From positions 1 to 47,683 of the forward strand of contig NZ_JAINRD010000038.1 of assembly GCF_020400605.1 (NCBI RefSeq): a stretch of 47,683 nt of DNA, written 5' to 3'. Below the pieces are notes generated by a model. That model was not told the origin of the DNA, ran no database searches, and worked only from the letters and a program-made list of their open reading frames with translations. Positions 25,494 to 33,833 of the stretch are shown piece after piece (the stretch's first letter is position 1; each line of letters begins with the position of its first letter). The stretch comes from Streptomyces aculeolatus (GTDB lineage: Bacteria; Actinomycetota; Actinomycetes; Streptomycetales; Streptomycetaceae). The position numbers and the translations under genes were made by a program.

Positions 25494-26321
25494 ATGGATG
25501 CCATCATCTCCGGAACCGACCTCGCGGGCGACCTGGCGGGCCCGCGGCCCCCGGTCGTGCTCGACGTGCGCTACACGCTCGGCGGCCCCCCGGGCCGTCC
25601 CGAGTACGACGCAGGCCACATCCCCGGCGCCGCCTACGTCGACCTGGACGCCGAACTGGCCGCTCCGCCCGGCCCCGGCGGCCGCCACCCGCTGCCGGAC
25701 CCCGACGTGTTCGGCGCCGCCATGCGCCGCGCGGGCGTCACCGCCGGCCGGCCCGTGGTCGTGTACGACGCGGGCCAGGGCTGGTCCGCCGCGCGCTGCT
25801 GGTGGCTGCTGCGCTACACCGGCCACCCCGACGTCCGCGTCCTCGACGGCGGCCTGGCCGCCTGGCCCGGCGAACTCTCCCGCACGGCGCCCCCGGAGGG
25901 CGCGGGGGACTTCACGCCGGAGCCGGGTGCGCTGCCGGTGCTCACCGCGGCGGACGCCGCCGTACTCGCCCGCGGCGGCGTGCTGTTCGACGCCCGCGCG
26001 GGGGAGCGCTACCGCGGCGAGACGGAGCCCATCGACCCGGTCGCGGGCCACATCCCGGGCGCGGTGTCGGCGCCGACGGCGGAGAACCTGGGTGCGGACG
26101 GGCGGTTCCTGCCCGCGGCCGACCTGGCGGCGCGGTTCCGCGCGCTCGGGGCCGCGCCGGGCACGGAGGTCGGGGTCTACTGCGGCTCGGGGGTGTCCGC
26201 GGCCCAGGAGGTGCTGGCGCTCGCGATCGCGGGCATCCCCGCGGCGCTGTACCCGGGTTCGTGGTCGGAGTGGGTGGCGGACCCGGCGCGTCCGGTGGCG
26301 ACGGGCGCGGAGCCCGGCTGA
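25494..26321 (+). CDS. Two-domain rhodanese (thiosulfate/3-mercaptopyruvate sulfurtransferase)
   Basis: Sulfurtransferase of 275 residues with an inactive N-terminal rhodanese domain (about 5-125) and an active C-terminal domain (about 150-268). The catalytic loop is CGSGVSA at 230-236, with Cys230 as the persulfide carrier. CGSGVSA resembles mercaptopyruvate-type loops (CGSGVTA) more than classical rhodanese (CRKGVTA), so 3-mercaptopyruvate is a plausible donor. The ATG at 25494 sits seven bases after CAAGAT, suggesting a leaderless mRNA; an in-frame ATG at 25485 is the alternative. It is convergent with sepH, with two hairpins between them. Confidence 0.88.
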   Translation: MDAIISGTDLAGDLAGPRPPVVLDVRYTLGGPPGRPEYDAGHIPGAAYVDLDAELAAPPGPGGRHPLPDPDVFGAAMRRAGVTAGRPVVVYDAGQGWSAARCWWLLRYTGHPDVRVLDGGLAAWPGELSRTAPPEGAGDFTPEPGALPVLTAADAAVLARGGVLFDARAGERYRGETEPIDPVAGHIPGAVSAPTAENLGADGRFLPAADLAARFRALGAAPGTEVGVYCGSGVSAAQEVLALAIAGIPAALYPGSWSEWVADPARPVATGAEPG

Positions 26322-26369
26322 CGGAGCGGGCGGCGCCGGCCGCGTACCCGGGCAACGGGCGTGCGGGCG

Positions 26370-26390
26370 GCGCCACTCCGGGGGTGGCGC
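26370..26390. terminator. Hairpin downstream of the rhodanese gene
   Basis: GCGCCAC-TCCGGGG-GTGGCGC: a perfect 7-bp stem in the convergent gap after the rhodanese gene, with no T-tract. It probably ends transcription in part. Confidence 0.5.
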
Positions 26391-26402
26391 GGCGGCAGGC
26401 GG

Positions 26403-26443
26403 GGGCGCGGTTCGTAACGGACGAATCCCCGCGAACCGCGCCC
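26403..26443. terminator. Bidirectional hairpin between rhodanese gene and sepH
   Basis: Perfect 12-bp arms (GGGCGCGGTTCG at 26403-26414, CGAACCGCGCCC at 26432-26443) around a 17-base loop, ten bases beyond the sepH stop codon. It is likely the terminator of sepH and possibly of both convergent genes. Confidence 0.6.
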
Positions 26444-26453
26444 TACCGCACTG

Positions 26454-27533
26454 CTACTCCGGCTTCTTGCGCCTGCTGCCGAACACGATCTCGTCCCAGC
26501 TCGGCACCGCGGCCCGGCGGCCGGGCCGCACGCCGTCGGCCTCCGCCTGCCGGTCCGTCTGCCCGGTCAGCCGCTCCCGGTGCGCCGAGACGCTCCGCGG
26601 CATCAGCACGTCCGCGTACGCGGAACCCGCGCTCGCCGCGGGCGCCGGAGGCTCCTCCTCCACCGCGGGCGGCTCGGGCTCCTCCTCCGGCGGCGGCCCC
26701 GGAACCGGTCCGTGGACCGGCCCCGGCTTGGTCGCGGAACCGGCCGCCGCGGCAGGCCCGTCGGGCGCGGACGCCGCCGTCGACTGGTCCGGCACGACCA
26801 GGTCGCCCCGGAAGCTCGGCACCGCCTCCAGCAGGCTGGTCAGGGAGTCCCGGTCCTCGCCGGAGGAGTCCCTGTCCCCGCGCCCGCCGTCGGCCGGCCG
26901 CTCCGGACTCCGGGGCAGCCGCGCGATCTTGGGCACGAAGGGCAGGCTCGGCTCCGGCGAGGCGTCGGTCTCGCCGATCAGCGCGCGCGCCTCGTCGTCG
27001 ACGGGCTGCACGAGCCGGCGCGGCGGGTCGTACGTCCAGCCGGCGCTGTGCGGCTCACCCGCGACGCGGTAGACGAGCAGCACCTCCCAGGTGCCGTCGT
27101 CCCGGCGCCAGGAGTCCCACCGTGCAGAGTCCTTCTCCGCACCGCGCATCATCAGCCGCTCGGCGACCGCCTCGCCCAGCGCGGGACCGGCGCTCTCGCC
27201 GGGCCGCCGCAGGGGCGTCTTGCGGGCCCGCTCGGCCATGAACGCGCGCTCCGCCAGCACCGGGCCCTCGAAGCGCCGCACGCGGTCGACGGGGATCCCG
27301 GCGAGCGAGGCGACCTCCTCCGCGGACGCTCCGGCTCGTATCCGGGCCTGGATGTCGCGGGGACGGAGGTGGTTCTCCACCTCGATCTCGATCTGGCCGA
27401 GCCGCGCACGGTCGTTGCGCACCGCGGCGCGCAGACGCTCGTCAATCGGAAGGGTGTACTCCGTACTGTCCGCAGCCTTCAGCACCAGCCGTGTGCCGTC
27501 GTTACTGACCGCCACGACACGCAGTTCGGGCAT
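26454..27533 (-). CDS. sepH: Septation protein SepH
   Basis: Actinobacterial cell-division protein of 359 residues, known in S. venezuelae to bind FtsZ and promote its assembly. The conserved DUF3071 part fills about residues 1-165 and starts MPELRVVAVS. It includes a helix-turn-helix-like segment at about 57-100 (ASAEEVASLAGIPVDRVRRFEGP), which is the FtsZ-binding core. The C-terminal half is disordered, Pro/Glu-rich and variable, ending in a conserved short segment (PSWDEIVFGSRRKKPE). The start is fixed by the conserved N-terminus, and GGGAGG lies just upstream. It has its own promoter region in the 411-base gap shared with the divergent membrane-protein gene. Confidence 0.93.
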   Translation of the reverse strand: MPELRVVAVSNDGTRLVLKAADSTEYTLPIDERLRAAVRNDRARLGQIEIEVENHLRPRDIQARIRAGASAEEVASLAGIPVDRVRRFEGPVLAERAFMAERARKTPLRRPGESAGPALGEAVAERLMMRGAEKDSARWDSWRRDDGTWEVLLVYRVAGEPHSAGWTYDPPRRLVQPVDDEARALIGETDASPEPSLPFVPKIARLPRSPERPADGGRGDRDSSGEDRDSLTSLLEAVPSFRGDLVVPDQSTAASAPDGPAAAAGSATKPGPVHGPVPGPPPEEEPEPPAVEEEPPAPAASAGSAYADVLMPRSVSAHRERLTGQTDRQAEADGVRPGRRAAVPSWDEIVFGSRRKKPE

Positions 27534-27944
27534 GGGAACCTCCCGGTGGTGCCTGCCGACGTTCGGTGCGTCGCTGCTCTTTCCGCTAGTCGAGTGTGGC
27601 CTGCCCGGGTGCAGCCTGCCACAACATTGCTGAGTTGCCCGGCGTGTCGGGTCTTTGAACCCGATGCGCCGTTATGACACGGTTACGCATTTGCAACGCA
27701 GCGGCCGTGATCGCCGCCGTCGGACGGGCACCGGAGCACTGGCTCGCCCACAGTACTCCATTCGAGCCATGCGGGTGGACCGGCGCGCCACCGAACGCGG
27801 AACGCTGCACGGCAGTTGAGTCTGCCTGTTGCGCCCCGGTTCGATCAAGAGGTGCGTTGCATCACAGAATCCCCGGAATCGGAACTAACGGGTCCGTCCG
27901 CGCGCTCGTCCAGGAGGGCAGGAGCCCAATGGAGCGATCTTGGG
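27534..27944. other. Intergenic region between sepH and the TxxL membrane protein
   Basis: A 411-base divergent gap, clearly lower in GC than its surroundings. A possible plus-strand promoter is TTGAAC at 27655-27660 with CACGGT 17 bases later. No reading frame with coding character, RNA gene or strong hairpin was seen. It must hold the promoters of both flanking genes. Confidence 0.5.
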
Positions 27945-29129
27945 ATGGAGATGCGGAGCACGGCGGACAGGACGGCGGACGGCCCCGGAGAGGAGCGCCG
28001 CAAGGGGAAGATCGAACTCAGCGGCGCCCAGGTCGCGGGCGGTGCGTCGGCCACGATGGTGGCCGCGTTCCTCGCGTCCAGCATGGGCGTGTACGGCACG
28101 ATCATCGGTGCCGGCGTCGTCAGCGTGGGCGCCACCGCGGGCGGTGCGCTCTTCCAGCACGTCTTCCGGCGCACCGGCCAGCAGTTGAAGGACGCGGCGG
28201 TCGCGGCACCGAAGGCGCTGCACAAGCAGACGGCCCCGCTGCACACGCCCGTACGCAACCGGGCCGACGACGAGACGCAGCTGCTCAGGACCGTGGCGCT
28301 GCCCGCCGAGGGCGGGACCGGGCCGGCCGCGGGCGCGCCCGCGGCGGCGGAGGACGCGACCCGACTGCTGCCCGCCGCACGGCCCGCGGACGCCGACGCG
28401 ACCCAACTCCTGCCCGCCGCCCGCCCGGAGCCCGACGACGCCACGACCGTGCTCGCCGCACCCGCCCCCACCGGCGGTTTCGGCACCGCCAGCACCCACG
28501 GCACCCGCGCCCGCGGCTGGCGGCGCCTCGCGCTGGTCGCCGCAGGGACGTTCCTCGCCGTGATGGCCGTGGTCTTCGGCATCGAGAAGCTCACCGGCGG
28601 CCCGCTCGCCAACGCCTGGGGCGACGACCGCACCGGCACATCTTTCAGCCCCGGCGAACGAAAGTCCGACTCCCCGCCGGCCGGTGACGACGACGGCCGC
28701 ACCGCCGACGAGGACACCGCCGAGCCCGGCTCCGAGGAGACCGGCGGGACCGGCGGCAGCCCCGGCACCGGCTCCGGCGAACCCCGCGACGACGGCACCG
28801 GCGCCCCGGACGACGGCACCGGACAGCACCGCGACCCCGGCGGCACCGCCACCCCGCAGCCCGGCGGCGGCAGCCCCGCTCCCGGCGACGGCGACGGTGA
28901 CGGCGGCGGTACGACCCCGGCCCCCACGCCCACCCCGACGCCGCCGGACACCGGCGAGGAGGGCCAGGAGCCCGGCACGGGGGAGACGCCGGCGACCCCG
29001 CAGCCGGACGGCGCGACGGCACCGGGGGCGGCAGTAGCCGCCCCGGGGGCGCTCAGTCCCCCAGGACCCGCCGAAGGTAGTCGTTCCCGAACACCCGGCC
29101 GGGGTCCAGCCGGTCCCGTACCGCCGTGA
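27945..29129 (+). CDS. Unrecognised membrane protein with four repeated phosphothreonine-like TxxL motifs
   Basis: I do not recognise a family. The 394 residues read as a charged N-terminus (1-26), a Gly/Ala-rich hydrophobic stretch at about 27-72, a cytoplasmic linker to about 190, one clear membrane span at about 194-213 and a 180-residue Pro/Gly/Asp/Thr-rich tail probably outside. The linker repeats a (D/E)xTxxL pattern four times at Thr111, Thr139, Thr153 and Thr167, each with Leu at +3. This is the form recognised by FHA domains after Ser/Thr-kinase phosphorylation. The start is uncertain: ATG at 27945 or 27951 keeps the frame but has a weak ribosome site, while a better-spaced ATG at 27929 opens a different frame. 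The last 77 bases overlap the 3' end of the convergent oxidase gene. Confidence 0.7.
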   Translation: MEMRSTADRTADGPGEERRKGKIELSGAQVAGGASATMVAAFLASSMGVYGTIIGAGVVSVGATAGGALFQHVFRRTGQQLKDAAVAAPKALHKQTAPLHTPVRNRADDETQLLRTVALPAEGGTGPAAGAPAAAEDATRLLPAARPADADATQLLPAARPEPDDATTVLAAPAPTGGFGTASTHGTRARGWRRLALVAAGTFLAVMAVVFGIEKLTGGPLANAWGDDRTGTSFSPGERKSDSPPAGDDDGRTADEDTAEPGSEETGGTGGSPGTGSGEPRDDGTGAPDDGTGQHRDPGGTATPQPGGGSPAPGDGDGDGGGTTPAPTPTPTPPDTGEEGQEPGTGETPATPQPDGATAPGAAVAAPGALSPPGPAEGSRSRTPGRGPAGPVPP

Positions 29130-30384
29130 ACTCGCCGAACCGCGGGTACACCCCCGCCAGATAAGCCGCGTCCCGGCTGTGCAGCTTGCCCCAGTGCGGC
29201 CGGCCGCCGTGCGCCGTCATGATCCGCTCGACCGCCGTGAAGTACGCCTGGTGAGGCGTCCCGCGGTACAGGTGCACCGCGACGTACGCGGTGTCCCGCC
29301 CCGACGCCGTCGACAGCGGGATGTCGTCCGCGGGCGCGACCCGTACCTCCACCGGGAAGCTGATCCGCAGCCGCGACCTGTCCACCATCGCCTTCAGTTC
29401 CCGGATCGCGGACACGGCCGCCGCCCGCGGCAGCGCGTACTCCATTTCCACGAACCGCACCCGCCGCGGGCTGGTGAAGACCTTGTACGGGATGTCGGTG
29501 TACGTACGCGCCGACAGCGCCCGGCTGGAGACCGCCGCTATGCCCGGGATCGTCGCGGGCACCGCCCGCCCCACCGCGCAGGCGGCCGCGAACACGCCGT
29601 TGGAGAGCAGTTCGTCGTCGATCCAGCCGCCGATCCTGCCCAGCGGCCGCGCGGGGCCCTCGCTGCGGTTGTTGCGCTTGGTGTTGCAGCGGCCGGTGTG
29701 CGGGAACCAGTAGAACTCGAAGTGCTCGTTGTCCTCGGCCAGCTCGCCGAAGGACGCGAGGACGTCGTCGAGCGCCATCGGCTCTTCCCGCGCCGTGAGC
29801 AGGAAGAGCGGCTCCACCGCGAACGTCAGCGAGGTGACGACGCCCAGCGCGCCGATGCCGAGCCGGGCGGCGGCGAAGACCGCCGCGTCCTCGCCGGTGT
29901 CCGCCGCCGTGTACGTACGCGCCCGGCCGTCGGCCGTCACCAGCTCCAGCGCGGTGATCTGGGCGGCCAGCGAGGCGGAGGAGCGGCCGGTGCCGTGGGT
30001 GCCGGTGGCGGTGGCGCCGGAGACGGTCTGCGCCATGATGTCGCCCATGTTGGCCAGCGAGAGGCCGGCGGCCGCCAGGGTGTGGTTGAGCTGGTGCAGC
30101 GGGGTGCCCGCGGCGACGGTGACGGTGCCGGCCTCGCGGTCGATCTCGTGGATGCCGACCAGCCGCTCCGGGCGGACCATGAGCCCGCCGGTGGCCGCGG
30201 CGGCGGTGAAGGAGTGGCCCGTGCCGACGGCCTTGACCTTCAGGCCGTCCTCGGCCGCGGCCCGCACGGCGTCGGCGACCTCGGCGGTGGTGGCGGGGCT
30301 GACGGTGCGCGCGGGGCGCGCGGCGACGGTGCCCGCCCAGTTGCGCCAGGCGCCCCCGGCCCTCGTGCTGCTCACCTGATGCAT
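29053..30384 (-). CDS. FAD-linked aldonolactone oxidase-like oxidoreductase (D-arabinono-1,4-lactone oxidase family)
   Basis: Flavoprotein of the vanillyl-alcohol-oxidase fold, 443 residues. The N-terminal FAD_binding_4 domain includes GTGHSF at 54-59 and SGATATGTHGTG near 125-136. The C-terminal domain is of the D-arabinono-1,4-lactone oxidase type, with HWGK near 394-397, the motif shared by aldonolactone oxidases. It probably oxidises a sugar lactone or alditol with oxygen or a dehydrogenase acceptor; the substrate is unknown. The ATG at 30384 is chosen, but a GTG four codons later is possible. It diverges from the ferrochelatase gene and converges, with overlap, on the membrane-protein gene. 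Confidence 0.87.
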   Translation of the reverse strand: MHQVSSTRAGGAWRNWAGTVAARPARTVSPATTAEVADAVRAAAEDGLKVKAVGTGHSFTAAAATGGLMVRPERLVGIHEIDREAGTVTVAAGTPLHQLNHTLAAAGLSLANMGDIMAQTVSGATATGTHGTGRSSASLAAQITALELVTADGRARTYTAADTGEDAAVFAAARLGIGALGVVTSLTFAVEPLFLLTAREEPMALDDVLASFGELAEDNEHFEFYWFPHTGRCNTKRNNRSEGPARPLGRIGGWIDDELLSNGVFAAACAVGRAVPATIPGIAAVSSRALSARTYTDIPYKVFTSPRRVRFVEMEYALPRAAAVSAIRELKAMVDRSRLRISFPVEVRVAPADDIPLSTASGRDTAYVAVHLYRGTPHQAYFTAVERIMTAHGGRPHWGKLHSRDAAYLAGVYPRFGEFTAVRDRLDPGRVFGNDYLRRVLGD

Positions 30385-30535
30385 CCGCCGTCCATCCGCT
30401 GAACGGGCCTGTCGTACGGCCCTTCGTCTCGGCACCCCGCCCCCGGTTGGCAAGGGATGATACTCGCGCGTACGGACCGGCCCGACGCCGGTGCCCGGCT
30501 CGGGCGGGGGGCGGTCGCATGGCAGGATCGAAGAC

Positions 30536-31651
30536 ATGCCTGACGTGCCGTCCCCCCAGCCGTACGACGCCCTTCTGCTGCTCTCGTTCGGCGGCCCCGA
30601 GGGCCCGGACGATGTCGTTCCGTTCCTGGAGAACGTCACCCGGGGCCGCGGCATCCCGCGCGAGCGGCTGGAGGAGGTGGGCAAGCACTACTACCTCTTC
30701 GACGGCGTGAGCCCCATCAACGCCCAGAACCGCGTGCTCCTCGACGCCCTGCGCAAGGACTTCACGGACGCCGGCCTCGGCCTCCCCGTCTACTGGGGGA
30801 ACCGCAACTGGGCCCCGTACCTCACCGACACCCTCCGGGAGATGACGCGGGACGGGCACCGGCGGGTGCTGGCCCTGGTCACCAGCGCGTACGCCTCGTA
30901 CTCGGGCTGCCGGCAGTACCGCGAGAACCTGGCCGAGTCGCTGGCCGCGCTCGCCGCGGAGGGGCTGGAGCCGCCCCGGGTCGACAAGCTGCGGCACTAC
31001 TTCAACGCGCCCGGCTTCGTCCGCGACATGGTCGTCGGAGTCCAGGAGGCGCTGGAGCAGCTGCCCGAGGACGTCCGCGACGGCGCACACCTGGCGTTCA
31101 GCACGCACTCGATCCCCACCAGCGCGGCCGACACCTCGGGACCCCCCGCGGACCACGGCGACGGCGGCGCGTACGTGAAGCAGCACATGGACGTCGCCAA
31201 GCTGGTCGCGGACACGGTGGCGGTCCTCACGGGCGTGGTGCGGCCCTGGCGGCTGGTCTACCAGTCGCGCAGCGGCGCACCGCAGATCCCGTGGCTGGAG
31301 CCGGACATCTGCGACCACCTGGAGGAGCTGCACGCCGAGGGCGCGCCCGCGGTGGTGATGGTGCCGATCGGCTTCGTCTCGGACCACATGGAGGTCCTGT
31401 ACGACCTCGACACCGAGGCGGCGGCGAAGGCGGCGGAGCTGGGCCTGCCCGCGGTGCGCTCGGCGACGGTGGGGGCGCGGCCGGCGTTCGTCTCGACGCT
31501 GCGGAAGCTGATCCTGGAGCGGGCCGCGACCGAGCGCGGCGAGCAGGTCGAGCGGCCCGCGCTGGGCCTGCTGGGCCCGAGCCACGACGTCTGCCCGGCG
31601 GGCTGCTGCCCGGCCCGTACGCCCCGGCCCGCGACCGCGGGCGCCGACTGA
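30536..31651 (+). CDS. hemH: Ferrochelatase (coproporphyrin type) with putative [2Fe-2S] cysteines
   Basis: Inserts Fe(II) into coproporphyrin III in the actinobacterial haem pathway (CpfC/HemH), 371 residues. His191 (STHSIP) and Glu286 (SDHMEVLYD) occupy the catalytic metal-insertion positions. Actinobacterial members carry a [2Fe-2S] cluster held by one internal and three C-terminal cysteines. Here Cys124 (YSGCRQYRE) and Cys353, Cys357, Cys358 (VCPAGCC) fit that pattern. A Pro/Ala/Thr-rich tail ends the protein. The ATG at 30536 follows CAGGAT by seven bases, suggesting a leaderless mRNA. The inositol-monophosphatase-like gene follows 46 bases later in the same direction. Confidence 0.93.
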   Translation: MPDVPSPQPYDALLLLSFGGPEGPDDVVPFLENVTRGRGIPRERLEEVGKHYYLFDGVSPINAQNRVLLDALRKDFTDAGLGLPVYWGNRNWAPYLTDTLREMTRDGHRRVLALVTSAYASYSGCRQYRENLAESLAALAAEGLEPPRVDKLRHYFNAPGFVRDMVVGVQEALEQLPEDVRDGAHLAFSTHSIPTSAADTSGPPADHGDGGAYVKQHMDVAKLVADTVAVLTGVVRPWRLVYQSRSGAPQIPWLEPDICDHLEELHAEGAPAVVMVPIGFVSDHMEVLYDLDTEAAAKAAELGLPAVRSATVGARPAFVSTLRKLILERAATERGEQVERPALGLLGPSHDVCPAGCCPARTPRPATAGAD

Positions 31652-31697
31652 CCCGCTGCGCCGCCCGCAGGACCCGCCGCCGCACCCGAGGAGCACC

Positions 31698-32522
31698 GTG
31701 ACCGACCTGCCCCGCCCCGAGCCCGCCGCCCCGCCCCTCGACGAGCTGCTGGCCGTGGCGCTGGAGGCCGCGCGCCGCGCGGGCGAACTGCTGCGCGACC
31801 GCCGGCCCGCCGACCTCGGGGTGGCGGCGACCAAGTCCAGTGCCATCGACGTCGTCACCGAGATGGACTTCGCCGCCGAGAAGCTGATCACCGGCTTCCT
31901 CGCCGAGCGCCGGCCCGCCGACGGGATCCTGGGCGAGGAGGGCGCGAGCAGGCCCGGCACCAGCGGCGTGCGCTGGGTCGTCGACCCGATCGACGGCACC
32001 GTGAACTACCTCTACGGCCGCCCCGACTGGTCGGTCAGCATCGCCGCCGAGTACGCGGGGGAGGCCGTCGCCGGCGTGGTGGCGGCGCCGATGCGCGGCG
32101 AGACGTACCACGCCGTACGCGGCGGCGGCGCCTTCGTCAACGGCGCACCGGCGCACTGCCGCCCCACCCCGCCGATGGACCAGGCGCTGGTCTCCACCGG
32201 CTTCAACTACGTCCAGGGCGTGCGCGCGCACCAGGCCGAGGTGGCGCGGCAGCTCATACCCCGGGTACGCGACATCCGCCGCGGCGGCTCCGCGGCGATC
32301 GACCTGTGCGACGTGGCCTGCGGCCGGCTCGACGGCTACTACGAGCGCGGCCTGCACCCCTGGGACCTGGCCGCGGGAGACCTCATCGCCCGCGAGGGGG
32401 GCGCGCTGACGGGCTCACGGCCGGGCGGGAAGCCGGACGGCGACCTGACCGTCGCGGCGGTGCCGGGCCTCTTCGAGCCGCTCCAGCGGCTGCTGGACGA
32501 GCTGGGCGCCTGGCACGACTGA
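31698..32522 (+). CDS. Inositol monophosphatase family protein
   Basis: Mg-dependent, lithium-sensitive-type phosphatase fold of 274 residues. Metal ligands are visible: Glu80 (GEEG), Asp96 and Asp99 (DPIDGTVNY) and Asp223 (PWDLAAGD). It dephosphorylates inositol-1-phosphate or a related sugar or nucleotide phosphate; the family includes histidinol-phosphatases and PAP phosphatases, so the substrate is open. GAGGAG lies four bases before the GTG start. It follows hemH and is closed by a strong hairpin shared with the convergent small gene. Confidence 0.9.
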   Translation: MTDLPRPEPAAPPLDELLAVALEAARRAGELLRDRRPADLGVAATKSSAIDVVTEMDFAAEKLITGFLAERRPADGILGEEGASRPGTSGVRWVVDPIDGTVNYLYGRPDWSVSIAAEYAGEAVAGVVAAPMRGETYHAVRGGGAFVNGAPAHCRPTPPMDQALVSTGFNYVQGVRAHQAEVARQLIPRVRDIRRGGSAAIDLCDVACGRLDGYYERGLHPWDLAAGDLIAREGGALTGSRPGGKPDGDLTVAAVPGLFEPLQRLLDELGAWHD

Positions 32523-32629
32523 CGGCCGCCGGCACGGCTGCCGAGGCCCGTACCGCCACCTCCGCGCCCGTGCCCCGAAACCTCCGCGCCACCGCCCCGA
32601 CGCCTCCCGGACACCTCCGGACAGTGCGG

Positions 32630-32657
32630 CGCCCCGGCACCGTCGGGTGCCGGGGCG
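32630..32657. terminator. Bidirectional terminator hairpin
   Basis: CGCCCCGGCACC at 32630-32641, loop GTCG, then the perfect complement at 32646-32657: a 12-bp GC-rich stem. It stands between the convergent phosphatase gene and the small coiled-coil gene and can serve both. Confidence 0.8.
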
Positions 32658-32680
32658 GTGTGGTCGTGGTCGCCGGGCGG

Positions 32681-32857
32681 TCAGACTCCGGAGCCGGCGC
32701 CGACCTCGACGCCGTGGTCCGCGGCGAGCCGGCGCAGATCGTCCAGCTCCTCCTGCTCGACCTCGACACCGAACTCGTCGCCTTCCTCGCGGGCGCGGTC
32801 CAGCTCGTTCTCGGCCTTCTTGATGCGCTGCAGAATGCCAGCGGTGAAAGCGTCCAT
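32681..32857 (-). CDS. Small charged coiled-coil protein, conserved hypothetical
   Basis: Predicted protein of 58 residues starting MDAFTAGILQRIKKAENEL, with GAGGGGG about nine bases upstream of the ATG at 32857. Regular spacing of Leu/Ile/Ala with many Glu, Asp, Arg and Lys suggests one long amphipathic helix or a helical hairpin (IKKAENELDRAREEGDEF, then a second helix LDDLRRLAADHG). No domain is recognised. It has its own ribosome site and terminator and is divergent from cutR, which supports a real gene despite its size. Confidence 0.7.
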   Translation of the reverse strand: MDAFTAGILQRIKKAENELDRAREEGDEFGVEVEQEELDDLRRLAADHGVEVGAGSGV

Positions 32858-33151
32858 TGTGTGCGCCCCCTCGTCGTCGGGTCGAGGCACTTGGGGGTGT
32901 GCCGACGGTTCAGATCACGGAGACCGTCCCTCCGGCTACAGCCTGTGTGCCATGCCGGGAATGGAGGCTGGGAAACGTGATCGGCGGGTGTGGAATCGTC
33001 CTCCCCGCCGTACCCCGGGTGGAAACATCGGATCCGCAGAATCTTTGGGTGCCCGGCTGCTTACCACCGGTTTACGCACATTGCAGGCAGGATGGAGCTG
33101 TTCCGCGGCACCGATCCGTGCCCCCTACGCACTACGAGAGAGGACCCCGCC

Positions 33152-33805
33152 GTGCGCGTACTCGTCGTCGAGGACGAGCAGCTGCTCGCCGACGCCGTGG
33201 CCACCGGGCTGCGCCGGGAGGCGATGGCGGTGGACGTCGTCTACGACGGCGCGGCGGCCATCGACCGCATCGAGCTGAACGACTACGACGTCGTGGTGCT
33301 CGACCGCGACCTGCCGCTGGTCCACGGCGACGACGTGTGCAGCAAGGTCGTCGAGCTGGGCCTGCCCACCCGTGTGCTGATGCTGACCGCGGCGGGCGAC
33401 GTCCGCGACCGCGTCGAGGGGCTGGAGCTGGGGGCCGACGACTACCTGCCCAAGCCGTTCGCCTTCAGCGAACTGACCGCGCGGGTGCGCGCCCTCGGCC
33501 GGCGCAGCACCCAGGCGCTGCCCCCGGTGCTGGAGCGGTCCGGGATCCGGCTCGACCCGGGCCGCCGGGAGGTCTACCGGGACGACCGGCTGGTGCAGCT
33601 CGCGCCGAAGGAGTTCGCCGTGCTGGAGGTGCTGATGCGCGCCGAGGGCGGCGTCGTCTCCGCGGAGCAGCTGCTGGAGAAGGCGTGGGACGAGAACACC
33701 GACCCGTTCACCAACGTCGTACGCGTCACGGTCATGACGCTGCGCCGCAAGCTCGGCGAGCCCCCCGTGATCATCACGGTGCCCGGCTCGGGTTACCGCA
33801 TCTGA
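33152..33805 (+). CDS. cutR: Response regulator CutR (OmpR family)
   Basis: DNA-binding response regulator of 217 residues. The receiver domain (1-115) has the phospho-acceptor Asp51 and the switch Lys101 (YLPKPF), and the C-terminal domain is an OmpR/PhoB winged helix ending VPGSGYRI. A GAGAGAGGA ribosome site precedes the GTG at 33152; longer in-frame starts have none. It is followed 28 bases later by its kinase CutS. CutRS was first linked to copper in S. lividans and more recently to secretion (protein-misfolding) stress and HtrA-like proteases. Confidence 0.95.
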   Translation: MRVLVVEDEQLLADAVATGLRREAMAVDVVYDGAAAIDRIELNDYDVVVLDRDLPLVHGDDVCSKVVELGLPTRVLMLTAAGDVRDRVEGLELGADDYLPKPFAFSELTARVRALGRRSTQALPPVLERSGIRLDPGRREVYRDDRLVQLAPKEFAVLEVLMRAEGGVVSAEQLLEKAWDENTDPFTNVVRVTVMTLRRKLGEPPVIITVPGSGYRI

Positions 33806-33833
33806 CGCCCCCACGCACCCGACGGATGGCCCC

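Noticed and set aside
27586..27810. Possible small minus-strand gene in the sepH upstream gap
   Set aside because: No ribosome site, no codon bias and no recognisable features.
27929..28687. Alternative plus-strand frame starting at an ATG with a good GGAGGGCAGGAG ribosome site
   Set aside because: Its product is Arg-rich shadow sequence, while the neighbouring frame gives a sensible membrane protein. The good ribosome site remains a puzzle and may mean the true start lies upstream or a base is miscalled.
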